Assembly (NCBI GenBank): GCA_947683625.1
Contig: CANTUR010000156.1
Coordinates: 1,612,001 to 1,676,000 of the forward strand
From: Mallotus nudiflorus
Lineage: Eukaryota > Streptophyta > Magnoliopsida > Malpighiales > Euphorbiaceae
Direction: 5' to 3'
Length of the DNA stretch: 64,000 nt
The position numbers and the translations under genes were made by a program. Positions 37,540-49,440 of this stretch are shown here, piece after piece. Every line of letters begins with the position of its first letter. Position 1 is the stretch's first letter. Below the pieces are notes generated by a model. The model did no database searches. It saw only the letters and a list, made by a program, of their open reading frames with translations, and had not been told where the DNA came from.

Positions 37540-40500
37540 ATGAGGAGGCGAGCGCGTGTCACTCCACCGGTCATTGAGGCCAAGGATGATGAGTCCTTTT
37601 AGGATGAGGTTTTACCTCCTGAGCAGCCAGTTAAACGTAGAGGTCATGACAGAGGTAGACCTCAAGGAGCGGCAGGTTGTCGTAGGCAGAGAGAGATATA
37701 AGATGAGGAGCCTGTAGAGCCTGAGTATGAGGATATTCTTGTACCTCCAGTTGGTCAGTCTGTTCAGCCTACCTATCAACAGGGTATGTCTGACCCTGAG
37801 GCAGCTTTGTTCTATGCCAGAGTTGGCAGGATTGCTTTCGATGGGACTTTTGACCCTCTAGACTTTCTGCATGCGATCGAGACTAGGACTTGGATTGCTC
37901 ACACTGAGTACCAACGGATCATGATTGTCGAGCTTTTTATTGAGGGACCAGCCCTAGACTGGTTTATTCAGATGATTCAGCCGTACATGTTAATGATGAC
38001 GTGGGCTCAGTCTAAAGAGCATTTTATGAGGAGATTCTGTCTAAAGCCGCTTCATGTGAGTTATCGTCTCAGATTGACCAGTATATCTTGCGGTGATCAA
38101 TCAGTAGAGGAGCATACTCGAGAGTTCCTCTAGCTGGGTAGATATGAAGAGGATCTGATGCGAGATCAGTATTTCGTAGTCACTACCTACGTTACTGGTT
38201 TGGGTTCAACATTTACTGGTATGGCTACAACGGGCCTTACTTTGGAGTCTGTTATTGAGTTGGCCAAGGAGATTGAGCTGAGGCTAGTCAGGCAGGGAGC
38301 TATGCCTGATTATTACCAGTTGGGTGTTCATTCAAGTGGATTTCTTACTACTCCGTATTCAAGTTTTCATATTGGTTCGAGTAGTCAATAGAGAGGTCCG
38401 GCTCAGCAGAGTCAAAGACAACAGCAGTGGGTACATCGGAGTAGTAGACATGGTCGTGGAGGTCAGTGTAGACCGTTCAGACTCGGGTCAGGTGCTTCAA
38501 GTAGTTGTAGTGGTTGTAGTTCCGGATCAGCTGCCAGTGTTTTCCAGACTTGTAGTAGAGTCCATCAGGGACCATGTTACCTGACACCACTGACATGCTT
38601 CAGATACGGGCAGACATGACATTATGCTAGATCATGTCCTTATTCCAGGTATCAGCAGCCACAGATTCCACGATTTCCACAGCAGTCGATTGATAGTGCT
38701 ACACCCATTCCATTTCAGTTGCCTCTAGCCTAGCATCAGAGTTCCATTTAGCTTGTTCCCCAATAGGGTCGTGGTAGAGGTGCCAGAGGAGGTGGCTAGG
38801 CTTCTACTAGTCAGCAGGGAGGTTGAGGACAGGCCAAAGTTTTTCATTTTACTCAGCAGGATGCTCAAGCGTCTAATGCAGTCGTGGCAGGTATTGTTTC
38901 TATCTGTTACCTGGATGCATGGGTTTTGTTTGATTTGATGCCACGTATTTGTTCGTTTCTCCTGTTTTTGCTTTCAAGTCTTGTTGGCAAGCTTTGAGGA
39001 TGGCTTTTCCTTTGTATATCGCCACTCCTCTAAGTGATTCTTTAGACACCGATATTGTTCTTTCTGGTTATCCAGTTCTCGTGGGAGATAGAGAATTATC
39101 CACTGACTTGATTCTGTTGGATGTGATGGATTTTGATGCTATTCTGGGTACGAATTGGTTATCTCAGTACTATGCCGTGATGGATTATCGAAGTAAAGAG
39201 GTGACTTTTAGAATTCCTGGTGAAGAAGAATTTAAATTTGTGGGTGATAAGAGTTCAGCACCTCAGAATCTCATTTTTGCTATTACGGCTAGGAAGTTGC
39301 TAAGGAAAGGTTGTCAGGGATATTTGGCATTAGTCAGGGATACTTCAGTGGAGAAGTTGTCACTCACAGATGTTCCTGTTGCCTGTGAGTTTCCTGATTT
39401 ATTTCCTAAGGAGTTGCCAAGTTTACCACCTCATAGAGAGATTGAGTTATGTATAGATGTGGTTCCAGGTACTACTCCTATATCTATGTCACCCTACAGA
39501 ATGGCTTCTGTAGAGTTGAAAGAGTAGTTGCAAGAGTTATTAGATAAGGGTTTCATTAGACCTAGTGTTTCTACTTGGGGTGCACCAGTCCTATTTGTGA
39601 AGAAGAAGGATGGTACCTTGAGACTGTGCATTGACTATAGAGAGCTGAATAAGGTGATAATGAAGAACAAGTATCCTCTCCTGAGGATAGATGACTTATT
39701 TGATTAGCTACAGGGTGCACAGTTCTTTTCCAAGATTGATATGAGGTCAGGTTATCATCAACTACAGATCAGTGAAGCCGATGTTCCTAAAACGGCATTC
39801 CGCACTTGATATGGCCATTATGAGTTTATGGTGATGTCTTTTGGCTTGACTAATGCACCAACAACTTTTATGGACCTGATGAATAGGGTATTCAGACCAT
39901 ATATGGATCAGTTTGTGTTAGTCTTCATTGATGATATACTGGTATATTTGAGGAGTATGGAAGAGCATGTATATCACTTGAGGACTGTACTGCAGACATT
40001 GAGAGAAGATCAGTTTTATGCTAAATTCTCGAAGTGTGATTTCTGGATGGAGATTGTTTCTTTTCTTGGACATGTGGTGTCTAAAAAGAGTATCCAGGTT
40101 AATCTACAGAAGATTGAGACAGTGTCTAAGTGGCCTAAATCGACTTCTGTTATTGAGATTCAGAGTTTTCTGGGTTTAGTCGGGTATTATAGGTGGTTTG
40201 TACATGATTTTTCCAAAATTGCAGCCCTTATAATTGACTCAGAAGAATGTTAGATTTGAGTGGTCTAAAGCTTATGAGAATAGTTTTTAATTATTGAAGG
40301 AGAAATTGACCATAGCCCTAGTGCTAGCTTTGCCTAATAGTATGGATAAGTTCACAGTTTATTGTGATGCCTCTAGAGTTGGCCTTGGTTGTATGTTGAT
40401 GTAGAATGGTAGAGTGATAGCCTATGCTTTGAGGCAGTTGAAGAAGCATGAGTAGAACTATCCTACATATGACCTTGAGATGGCTGCAGTGATCTTTGCT

Positions 40501-42312
40501 CTCAAGATTTGGAGACATTATCTGTACGGGGTGACTTATGAGATTTTTATTGATCATAAGAGCCTTAAGTACATTTTCCAGCAGAGAGATCTGAATCTGA
40601 GGTAAAGGAGATGGTTGGAATTATTGAAAGATTATGACTGTGAGATTTTATATCATTCGGGCAAGGCTAATGTGGTAGTAGATGCCTTGAGTAGGAAGTC
40701 CTCAAGTAGTCTTGCTCATATCAGTGTTGAGAGGAGACCATTGATCCAGGATTTGCATCTGTTGGTGGATTAAGGTCTGATAATGAAGCTTAGTAGGTCA
40801 GGTGGACTGATAGCTCAATTTAAGGTGCGATCTGTATTGAGAGATAGGATTAAGGTAGCTCAGAGCTGAGATCCTATTCTAGAAGAGCTTGCAAAGAATG
40901 TTCGAGCAGGGAAGTTCACTGATTTCACACTTGATGATGATGGTGTGTTGTGGATCAGTAGTAGATTATGTGTTCCTGATGTGGATGATTTGAGAGAAGA
41001 GATCCTAGAGGAAGCACATTCTATAGCCTATAGCATACATCCGGGTGTCACTAAGATGTACCATAATATCAGAGACTTATACTGGTGGGACGGACTGAAG
41101 AAAGATGTCGTTGATTATGTTATTAAGTACTTGACGTGTCAGCAAGTGAAAGCTGAATATCAGAAGCCTTCTGGGAAGCTTCAGCCTCTTCCTATTCCAG
41201 AGTGGAAATGGGAAAGGATAGCTATGGATTTTGTGGTTGGTTTGCCTCGTTCCAAGGATGGATAAGATTCCATCTAGGTGATTGTAGACAGGTTGACGAA
41301 GTTTGCACATTTCTTACCTGTGAAAGCCACCTATTCTGTAGCTAGATTGGCGAAGTTGTATGTGAAGCATATTATGTGCCTTCATGGAGTACCTGTGTCC
41401 ATTGTGTCAAATAGAGGTTCAGTGTTTACCTCACATTTTTTGCAGAAGTTGCAAGAAGCGATGGGCACTAGGTTGGACTTTAGTATTGCTTTTCATCCTC
41501 ATATAAATGGTCAATCTGAGAGGACGATCCAGACACTAGAAGATATGTTGAGGATGTGTGTCCTAGATTTGGGAGGTAGCTGGGATGATCATTTGCCACT
41601 TGTAGAGTTTGCATATAATAATAGCTACCATAGCAGTATTGGCATGGCACCATATGAGGCGTTGTATGGAAGGAAGTGTAGATCCCCTCTGAGTTGGGAT
41701 GAGATTGGTGAGAGAGCTTTGACTGGACCTGAGATGGTTCAGGATGCTGCAAAGAAAGTCGTCGTGATTAAGCATAGATTAGAAACCACAGTTAGCAGGC
41801 AGAAGAGCTATACGGATCCTAAGCGTAGAGATGTAAAGTTTCAGGTTAGAGACTTTGTTTTTTTGAAGGCGTCTTCAATGAAGGGTGTTATGAGATTTGG
41901 CAGAAAGGGGAATTTAGCACCGAGATATATCAGACCGTTCGAGATTCTTGAGAGAGTTGGCACTATTGCATATCGGTTGGCTTTGCCTCCGAGTATGTCC
42001 CAGGTGCATCCTATATTTCATATCTCGATGCTGAGGAGGTACGTATCAGACCCTTCACACGTATTGCAACCCGACAGCGTAGAAGTGAATAAAGATCTGA
42101 CATTTGTGGAAGAACTTGTGGCGATCGTTGACTACCAAATTTGACAGTTGCGTTCAAAGTAAATTCCAATGGTCAAGGTTCTGTGGTGTAGCAACAGAGT
42201 TGAGGAGTATACGTGGGAGACTGAAGCTGAGATGTGAGCTTCTTACCCGTATCTCTTCCCTTCTTGATCATGTAATTATTCTTTTCTGGAATTCGGGGAC
42301 GAATTCTTGTAA
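37540..42312 (+). pseudogene. Gypsy family A gag-pol with C-terminal chromodomain-like tail
   Basis: The start is ATG 37540 (MRRRARVTPPVIEAKDD). Gag has DPEAALFYARVGRIAFDGTF (37792-37850) and a CCHC knuckle CFRYGQT-stop-HYARSC (about 38597). The protease DSGA-type motif is destroyed by a one-base loss near 38935. RT has VLFVKKKDGTLRLCID (39589-39636) and VFIDDILVY (39920-39946), the latter intact. RNase H and an integrase HHCC finger follow, with the first Cys changed to Tyr (KYLTCQ). In the integrase core the second catalytic Asp is Asn (SNRGSVFTS) and QSERTIQT keeps the Glu. The tail IPMVKVLW...EYTWETEAEM is chromodomain-like. It ends FGDEFL, TAA 42310-42312. Stops such as KE*LQ and FD*LQG are CAG-to-TAG type. 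Confidence 0.92.
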
Positions 42313-42322
42313 AGGGGGAAGG
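42311..42322 (+). promoter_or_regulatory. Gypsy family A polypurine tract
   Basis: AAAGGGGGAAGG lies one base before the 3' LTR and overlaps the pol stop codon. Confidence 0.92.
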
Positions 42323-43061
42323 TTGTAATATCCCGAGTTTTTAAATAATTTTAAATTGCATCGGGATATGCAGTGTTAATAATTTTTATACATATTTATG
42401 ATATTTTTATGAGTTTGTTATTTATTAAGTCATTTTAATTATTTTTAATCATTTTAAGAGATTTACTTAAAATTTTCTCGGGAATTTTATTTTCGGGAAA
42501 ATTAAAATATAAATAATTTAATATTAATTATTTTAAATAGTTTTACGAACTTGCATGAACTCATATATAATTTTAAAGTGTTAAATAAAATACATATATG
42601 TACATTTATTTAAATTAAGATAGGGTTTAGTTAATTAAATTAATTTTTATTATTTATTTTTAATATTAATTAATTAATTAAATATATATGTGTATATATT
42701 ATTAAAATATGTGTGTGTGATATTATATAATATTATAATATAAAGTATAGTTATATATATACATATTTATTTATCAAAAAACAAAAGTTCAACTTATTTA
42801 CAGAATTACCATTTTCTGCATCTTCTTCTTCCCGATCGTCCTCCTTCGATTTCTGACGTCTGCAACTCGATTTTCTTCTTATCGGTGTGCCTCTTGGCTT
42901 GCTACCACCACCTCCAGCCTTTCCCGATGCCTGAAGCCTCCATTTTCGGCGTGTTTTGGCTTAAAAATCCTTAAGAAGCCGAAATTCATCTCACCGTCAA
43001 TCAAGCCGATTCCGGCCATCTCCATCGACACCATCGGTCTCAATCTCTTCCTTCAGCTCCG

Positions 43062-44107
43062 GTGAGTGTGTTTCTAAGCTTGGTTTCACTTGAATTGGTC
43101 TAGATTTTGGTGGTGAGCTTGATTTTCATTTCGGTCAACTTGAGTTTTCAAATTTTTTTAGCTTTGATTTGTATGATTCATGCAAACTCCCTCCACAAAC
43201 TTTGATCCTAGTAGCTTAATCTACACTCTGGAATTTTTGTGGAATTTTTGGAAATTATTTTAATTTTTTATTATTTTATTAATATTTTCTAATTTTCAAA
43301 AATTAATTAATTAAATTATGAAATTGTGTTTTATGGTGATTATAGGTGTTGAAATGCATTTTAGAAATTTATTTGTAATTGTTGTGAATTTAATATAATT
43401 ATTTGGAATTTATTTAGTTTATATAATTTTTGAAAAATTAGGTTAATTATGTGTTTTATTGAAATTAATTAGTAAATTAAGTATATTTATTGATATTATT
43501 GAATTATATGTTGAGAAATTTAATTTTGAGTAATTATACTATTTTTGGTGAATTTTTGATTAATTTTAGGGAATTTATATATACTAGGGGTATTTTGATA
43601 ATTTGACACTATATTGGCTAAAAATGTAATTAAATTAGTTTTACTAGTTATTTAAGGTATAAAAATGATTTCTACAAATTATTTAGTATTTTTAACTAAT
43701 TAAAACTATTTTTTGTAAATTATTTTCAAATTATATATAATATACGATTTTTCTAAATAAATGGGTTTTTATCGATTTTTAGTAAGTTTTAAGGTTAATT
43801 ATGTAATGTGAATTTATAAAATGTTTTTTGGTCAATATTTATGAATTTATTGAGAATTGTCGATTTTTAATAATATTTTATTTAAAATTAGGGTTTTTTG
43901 TGTATTTATCAGTTAAATAAATATTTTTAGCGTTTGAATATTTAAATTTGCTATATTTTGAGTATTGAAGGGTATTTTTGTACTTTTTGCATTTTTTAGT
44001 ATTTATGTGATTATTTTGTGAATTGTGGACCTCGATCAGTGAAATGTAGTTTGGAGTCTGACCGAGGGGTTGTGAATTGTGTTATTTCGAAGTGTATTTC
44101 CTTACAG
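43062..44107 (+). other. Putative LTR intron (3' LTR copy)
   Basis: The same donor CCG|GTGAGTG and acceptor TTACAG|GAC as in the 5' LTR, 1046 bp apart. Confidence 0.35.
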
Positions 44108-44371
44108 GACCGACTCTACTCTTTGAGTAGAGAGATGTCTATTTTACAAGGGAGGTTCTGCCGAATTTTCGATAGAATTTTCATAAAACGTGATGTCCGG
44201 TCGAATTCCTGTTCTAATTCTATGTCTAAGATTCTAGATCGAGTCTTTAGAATTTTCGTTAGAATTATTCTGATTTCCTGTTATCATTAGTTTGTTTAGC
44301 TTTGCCAAAATCGAGGTCTAGTGGACCAGGCCCGTCAGATCCATCTCGAGGAGTGCAATAACAGTGAGTTG

Positions 44372-44372
<1 letters not shown>

Positions 44373-44419
<47 letters not shown>
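44373..44419. repeat. (TA)n microsatellite in gypsy A 3' LTR
   Basis: About 23 TA units, against about 6 at the same place in the 5' LTR (36050-36061). It expanded or contracted after insertion. Confidence 0.95.
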
Positions 44420-44422
<3 letters not shown>

Positions 44423-45690
44423 TTAGGGTGCATGTTTTAGAAATGTATGATTTATTTTAGTAAAGTATGCATAAATGATTTAAGTATTATTTAGGTTTAT
44501 TTTTGGTATATTTTAAACTATATGCATGTTTTATTAATGATTTATACTTAAAATGTTTTTAAGTATATTTCTAGTTCATTTTGTAATTAAATTGAATTTA
44601 TTTGACGTATATATACTCGGAATATACCTGGTTTATTTTTGGTATATTTCTAGTATATATAGGGTCTATGTTGCTATTTCATTCAATCTCATGCATCATT
44701 TGTTTTATGAATGTATGTTTTATATTATAATGAAGGATATCAATAGAACGTGCTACATAGTGGGCAACACTAGGACTGAGTACGTACCGGTACGCTGATA
44801 GCATTTAGGTTTCATTACTAACCTATTGTGGATATTGATCGGATTGATTTGATTGATGTGTGATAAAATTTGGGAGTGTGATTGCTGGAGCTCGGTTGAC
44901 CAAGTGTCTCGGGGCCAATCACACTAACAATCAGACTGCTGGAGCTTAGTTGACTTAGTGTCTCCGGGCTAGTCTACTGTCCAAATGGAACAAGTGAACA
45001 TATTTGGAATAAGTGAGCCTGTATGACTAGAGTATTGTCTAACACTGTTTGAGGTTGTGGTTTTCTAAGGTTCTATTTGATCCTTCCTAAATAGAGATTT
45101 TCAGTAAAAATATATAAAAAAATGATTTTGTTGCATCTGTGTGTATTTGCTTGTATATATACTTATTATATATATACTGTTGACTGTGTGCATTGCCATT
45201 TAGTATGCATGTATATATATTATAACAATTCACTCAGTGAGGTCTGACTCCCCTCTGTTGACTATTTTTTAGGAGAGTCATCATCTTCAGACCTCAGTAG
45301 CAGACCCATACGCCGGATTTCTTCTGCCCCGGCTTCACTATGTAAACTGCTTACTTGAGTTTTATTTTATAATCTAAACATTGCAGTAGTTGTAAATAGT
45401 TATAGGGTTTATGTATTATATTTCTGTGAGTTGTGTATTTTAAAGATTTGAACTGGATGTGTATTAAAGGATTATTTATGTATATATAAGATGAGGATGT
45501 ATAATTAATTTTACCGGCAGATTATTGTATTATTTTTATTTATGATTTTATTTTCGCTGCACAATATTTTAATTATGTTATTATGATTATTGCATGTCTT
45601 TATTTTATTTTAAGGCTTGCTACGGGTTTTGGATTCGAAAGAATTCCCGTTCCCTAGCACCGGTTATGGCCCCTGTTTTGGGTCGTGACA

Positions 45691-46418
45691 ATTTTGAATC
45701 CAACGTTTATAATTTTGAATTATTGAAAGTAATACTGTCAAACTACTGTTCACGAGTTGAAATTGTGATTGGCTATTGGAGACATTCAAATTTACCTACA
45801 CTTTCTTTATAAAAGTTATAGATATTTGACTTAGCTTTCCATATCATTTTTAATTACCTTAATTGGACTTCTATAGCTTAATATATTGCTGAAATACTAA
45901 GAGCTGTGCAATTTAAAATGGTAGACTATTGTCAAACAGCTGTGCACGAGTTGAAATCATGATTTTCTATTAGAGACATTCAAAATTTCCTATAATTTCT
46001 TTAAAATTGTAGATATTTGACTTATATTTCCATATCATGTTGAATAACCTCAATTGAACTTTTGTAGCTCAAGATATTTTCAAAATACTAAGAGATGTGC
46101 AATATAAAATGGCAGCTACACATGTTAATTTTGACTCAATATTTGCATATCCAAATGAACTTGGATTTTGACAAGTAAGCTTAATTTAGAAAGCTGAAGA
46201 TGTCTACTTCAAATCAAAAGAGATAACTTTCTCATTATAAAGCTCTAAGGATGTCAAAAGCCTCCTTGAATCTCAGAGGTTGAATTAGCCCAAGATATTC
46301 ATACTTTATTTTAACTTCCAATAGAGTCTTAACTTATACACACTTAAACAAACAAATAAAATGTTCAAAATTAGGTTTATAAAGATCAAAATTAATATTG
46401 ATTATTGCTAAGGTCAAC
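45691..46418 (-). repeat. Outer Sirevirus 5' LTR, outer half (two copies of the 190 bp unit)
   Basis: Resumes after the gypsy element with the duplicated ATTTT (45691-45695) and GAATCCAACG. It runs to TGTTGACC (minus strand) at 46418. It has two ~190 bp units, near 45841 and 46030. Both halves together make an LTR of about 1.31 kb. Confidence 0.9.
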
Positions 46419-46449
46419 AGTGGTTGATAAAGCTGCAAATTTGGCATAG
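46419..46449 (+). pseudogene. SDR pseudogene, last codons after the nested insertion
   Basis: Directly after the outer Sirevirus LTR the sequence reads VVDKAANLA then TAG. Joined to FVSGINL at 17678 this gives the conserved SDR ending (SGxNLVVD). It shows that 28.7 kb of nested elements sits in one former exon. The stop position may be off by a base. Confidence 0.82.
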
Positions 46450-46669
46450 ATGTGATTGGCAGGAGTTTTTTTCTAGTTAATTTATATAATACTATTGCAA
46501 AATAAGCTTTTAAGTTCTTACTTAATGGTCAAATCTCTAATAGGAATTGTGGGTCATCAACAATTGAGTCCTCACATCACCTTCCCCAACTCCCCTTATA
46601 TAATGTTTTTTAATAAAGAAATTTTCTTTATTTAGTTTCAGTGAATCATTGGCCATAAAAAGTCATGAC

Positions 46670-46835
46670 TTTATTCGTGAGGTCTAAACCAACTGATCAA
46701 GGCGGAGGCCCCAGAACTCGAGAGTCTTGGATTCAAGTTCTTGAAGCATAACATCAAGGTTTAAGTCCTTAATTATCACCATTAGGAAAGTTTAGCAGTC
46801 TATGTTTGACTATAATAATAATAATAGTTAATATA
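46670..46835 (+). mobile_element. Possible tRNA-derived SINE fragment
   Basis: The segment has an A-box-like AACTGATCAAGGCGG, then GGATTCAAGTTC about 40 bp later, similar to a polymerase III B box (GGTTCGANTCC). It continues as non-repetitive sequence and ends in an (ATA)n tail near 46811-46830. The order and spacing suit a plant SINE, but the B box is imperfect, no duplication was identified and no second copy is in the window. Confidence 0.3.
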
Positions 46836-48549
46836 ATAAATAATATAATGCATAGATATTATGATATAATATACATATATAGAGTTGTAATTGCTTGAGT
46901 TTTAATTCCTGTTGTGAAAAAAAAAAGGTCATGACTTTTTAAGTGTCCTTTCAAATTTCGTTCTTGGATAAGATATGGTGAAAATGGCCAAGTTGGAGCA
47001 CCATAGGAGCAGAAGAATTTTAAGCATTGAAATGCATAGAGATAGAAAAGAACATCAACGGTGAAAAAGCTCTGCTGGACACCACTTAAATTAATTTTAA
47101 AAATAAGCAATTTTTTTTAGAAAAAAGAGGAATCATTCGTTCATAAAAATAAAAATATACATAATTTTTGATAAAAAAAAAAAGAACAATTACAAAATAT
47201 TAAATAAAGTCTCATTATTTTGAAATTTTTTTATCACTATTCTTCAATTGTGTAGATAGAACTTTTTTAGTTTGCAACCTGATGATCTGTATGCTTTATT
47301 TAATGGCTTTAATTAGTAACAAATTAACTCTCTGATCCTTAAATGAGTTTGATTATAGAAAAATCAATATAATTTCACAACAGCGAAATATTTAAATTCC
47401 ACGAAGAAATAAAATCTTATAAAAAGCAAAAAGCAACTCCATTAAGGATGATCCAAAATTTTACAAATATTAAGTAAAACAAAAAAAATAGAAATCTATA
47501 TTTATTAAATGTAAAAAAGAAAATAAAGTAAAGAAAATAAAAAGATATAATAAGGAACTACTGTCAATCTAAACGATGATTAACGGTGGTAAAAAATGAA
47601 AAATTTTAAAGAAAAATCAAGAGAGAAAAGAGAGAACAAAGATAGAGCAATATATTTTATTTAGCATATGAGTGGATTTGTAACATATAATTTAAGAGTT
47701 TTAAGATGAACAAATAGAAATAAAATACATATATTCACATTATAAATTCAACTGCAAGGTATTACACGTCCAAAATAGTTAATAATTTTCTAAAATTTCA
47801 TGCATACGCTTTCCAGGCTTTGAAATGTACAACTGCGTTCACTGTATCTTTTGCATTGGATTGATCCCTAACAAATGGAAAAATAATTATTAAGAATTTA
47901 AATTAATGATTTGTTCAGAAATATTGATTAATTAATCAATGTTAAAATTTTCATTTCAATTGTTAAGTACCCTAGAAAAATAATTCAATACATTACACAA
48001 TGCATCCACCGAATTCCAGCAGCCATTGATGACTAATTGACTACAAGATATTGTCAAATAAAAAAAAGTTCAGTCAGTCCATGATGAATTGCTGTGGATG
48101 CTGACTTCTGATGTTAATCAATTGACACTCTCTCCCTCTCATTCCCGGCATGTGGAAGGAAGGTATTACTAATTGAGTTTGATTTTACTTGAACCACCAA
48201 GTTCTCAATTTTATTTATTTCTTTAACCAAAGGGGATGGGGTCGGTGGGTTGGTGCCAACAGGGCATTTCATTTCAATTAGTTTGAATGGATATATAAGA
48301 AATGGGTAAATTATTATTTGGTCCCTATATTTTGGCTTGTCCTCGATCTTCTAAAAATAGATTTATTTATCTTCATATTTTGCTATGTTAAACTTGTTAG
48401 TACTTCTATGATGATTTTTTGACAGCCAACATAAAAAATATGAGTCAAATTGGAAAAAAAAATGAAATGAAAAGTCACAATTACCCTTGATATAATTCTT
48501 TTCAATTTTTTCTTTATTCCTAAAATTAAATTTCATTTCAATTAAAAAA

Positions 48550-49440
48550 AACCACCACCACCTCTGCACCTAACACCACTCTACCTCCTACCTCCACCAT
48601 CCAACACAAACAAACACCATTACCTGCACCTTCTAACATCGCCACCATCACTAACTCGCCATCACTAGCATTGCCACAATCACCTGCACCTTGCAACATT
48701 GCCATCAAATGCCTACACCGTCACCATACTTAAGCTAACTAACATTTTCAAATGCTTTAACTAACATCTCCTCCTCCTACTTCTTCTTCACTAGTGGCAA
48801 CATACAAATACAAAACATACCTCATTAAATCAATTACCATTGAAAAAAAGAACTTGTAGCAGTAGCAAAGGAATTATCAACATCACCATCATTAACTTAA
48901 AATTCGAACTTGTGATTTTTTCATGTAGGATTTAAATCAAACAGGTCATGTACATTAAAACACATTTGCCATTTACACTAACATCACTACCATCACCATA
49001 AGTAGTACCAACATCACCATCACCATTGAAATACAAGCAGAACCAACACCCACATCAACACCAACAAACACTGGTGTGTGTGTGTAAATAGTAAGTAGAA
49101 ATAAGAAAAAAGAGCAAAAGAAAACAACTAAGCAAAAACCATTAAAATCGATTCGGTGAAGGATGTGCAATCATTGGAGTTCAATTGCATTTGGAGCTCT
49201 GTGTTAGTAAAGGAAATGGAATTTTTCCAAGGAGAATGGAAGTTGATGCTTTCAAGTTGATACCATTTTGATGAACCCCTCACTAGTTGAACACTGCCAT
49301 CACCAACATCACCAATGAACACTACCATTACCCACCACTACCATCACCAACATCACCGATCACCACTACCACAACCAAATCAACATCCTCGATGGAACCA
49401 CTACTACTATTACCATTAATGATATCACCAAACCCATTTT
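48550..49440. repeat. CAC/CAT triplet-rich low-complexity tract
   Basis: Imperfect repeats of CACCA, CATCAC and ACCATC separated by unique stretches. No conserved protein is encoded in either direction. Confidence 0.65.

Larger units (their letters stand above)
33960..45690 (+). mobile_element. Gypsy family A: complete 11.7 kb chromovirus-like Ty3/gypsy element
   Basis: LTRs at 33960-37341 and 42324-45690 start TGTAATATCCC and end GGTCGTGACA. The flanking duplication is a perfect ATTTT. The primer site is TGGTATCAGAGC (37346-37357) and the polypurine tract AAAGGGGGAAGG (42311-42322). Gag, protease, RT, RNase H, integrase and a C-terminal chromodomain-like tail lie on one strand. Very long LTRs with a tRNA-Met primer and chromodomain suggest the Tekay/Del clade, which is an inference. 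The element is inactive: stops in gag and pol, a broken protease and an altered integrase residue. Confidence 0.93.
42324..45690 (+). repeat. Gypsy family A 3' LTR (3367 bp)
   Basis: Nearly identical to the 5' LTR along its whole length, which argues for a fairly recent insertion. Visible differences include a 47-base TA run at 44373-44419 (short in the 5' LTR), loss of a TGTGAGGTGAGTATTTAA-like segment near 42712, and scattered transitions. It keeps the hairpin (44114-44132), the donor (43062) and the acceptor (44106-44107). Confidence 0.93.
17679..46418 (-). mobile_element. Outer Sirevirus-like Ty1/copia element carrying two nested insertions
   Basis: A minus-strand copia element. Its 5' LTR is on the right (46418 to 33370), then primer site, gag, pol, a 1.2 kb spacer, polypurine tract and 3' LTR (18799 to 17679). 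Subtracting the inner copia (21064-29442) and the gypsy element (33960-45690) with their duplications leaves about 8.6 kb, close to the 8.4 kb inner relative. Flanks are ATGAT and GTGGT, an original GTGGT duplication with two G-to-A changes. It is assigned to the Sirevirus (SIRE/Maximus) group from the gag knuckle CYECKK, the pol motifs and the ~1.1-1.5 kb LTRs. Confidence 0.9.

Noticed and set aside
47798..48026. Possible two-exon minus-strand micro-gene (MAAGIRWMHC, then an acceptor and DQSNAKDTVNAVVHFK)
   Set aside because: Donor and acceptor phases do not fit the more protein-like frame of the second exon and the product is not recognisable. Left as a curiosity only.
48973..49328. Val/Met/Gly-rich minus-strand ORFs near 49 kb
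   Set aside because: Shadow frames of CAC/CAT triplet repeats with no family resemblance.
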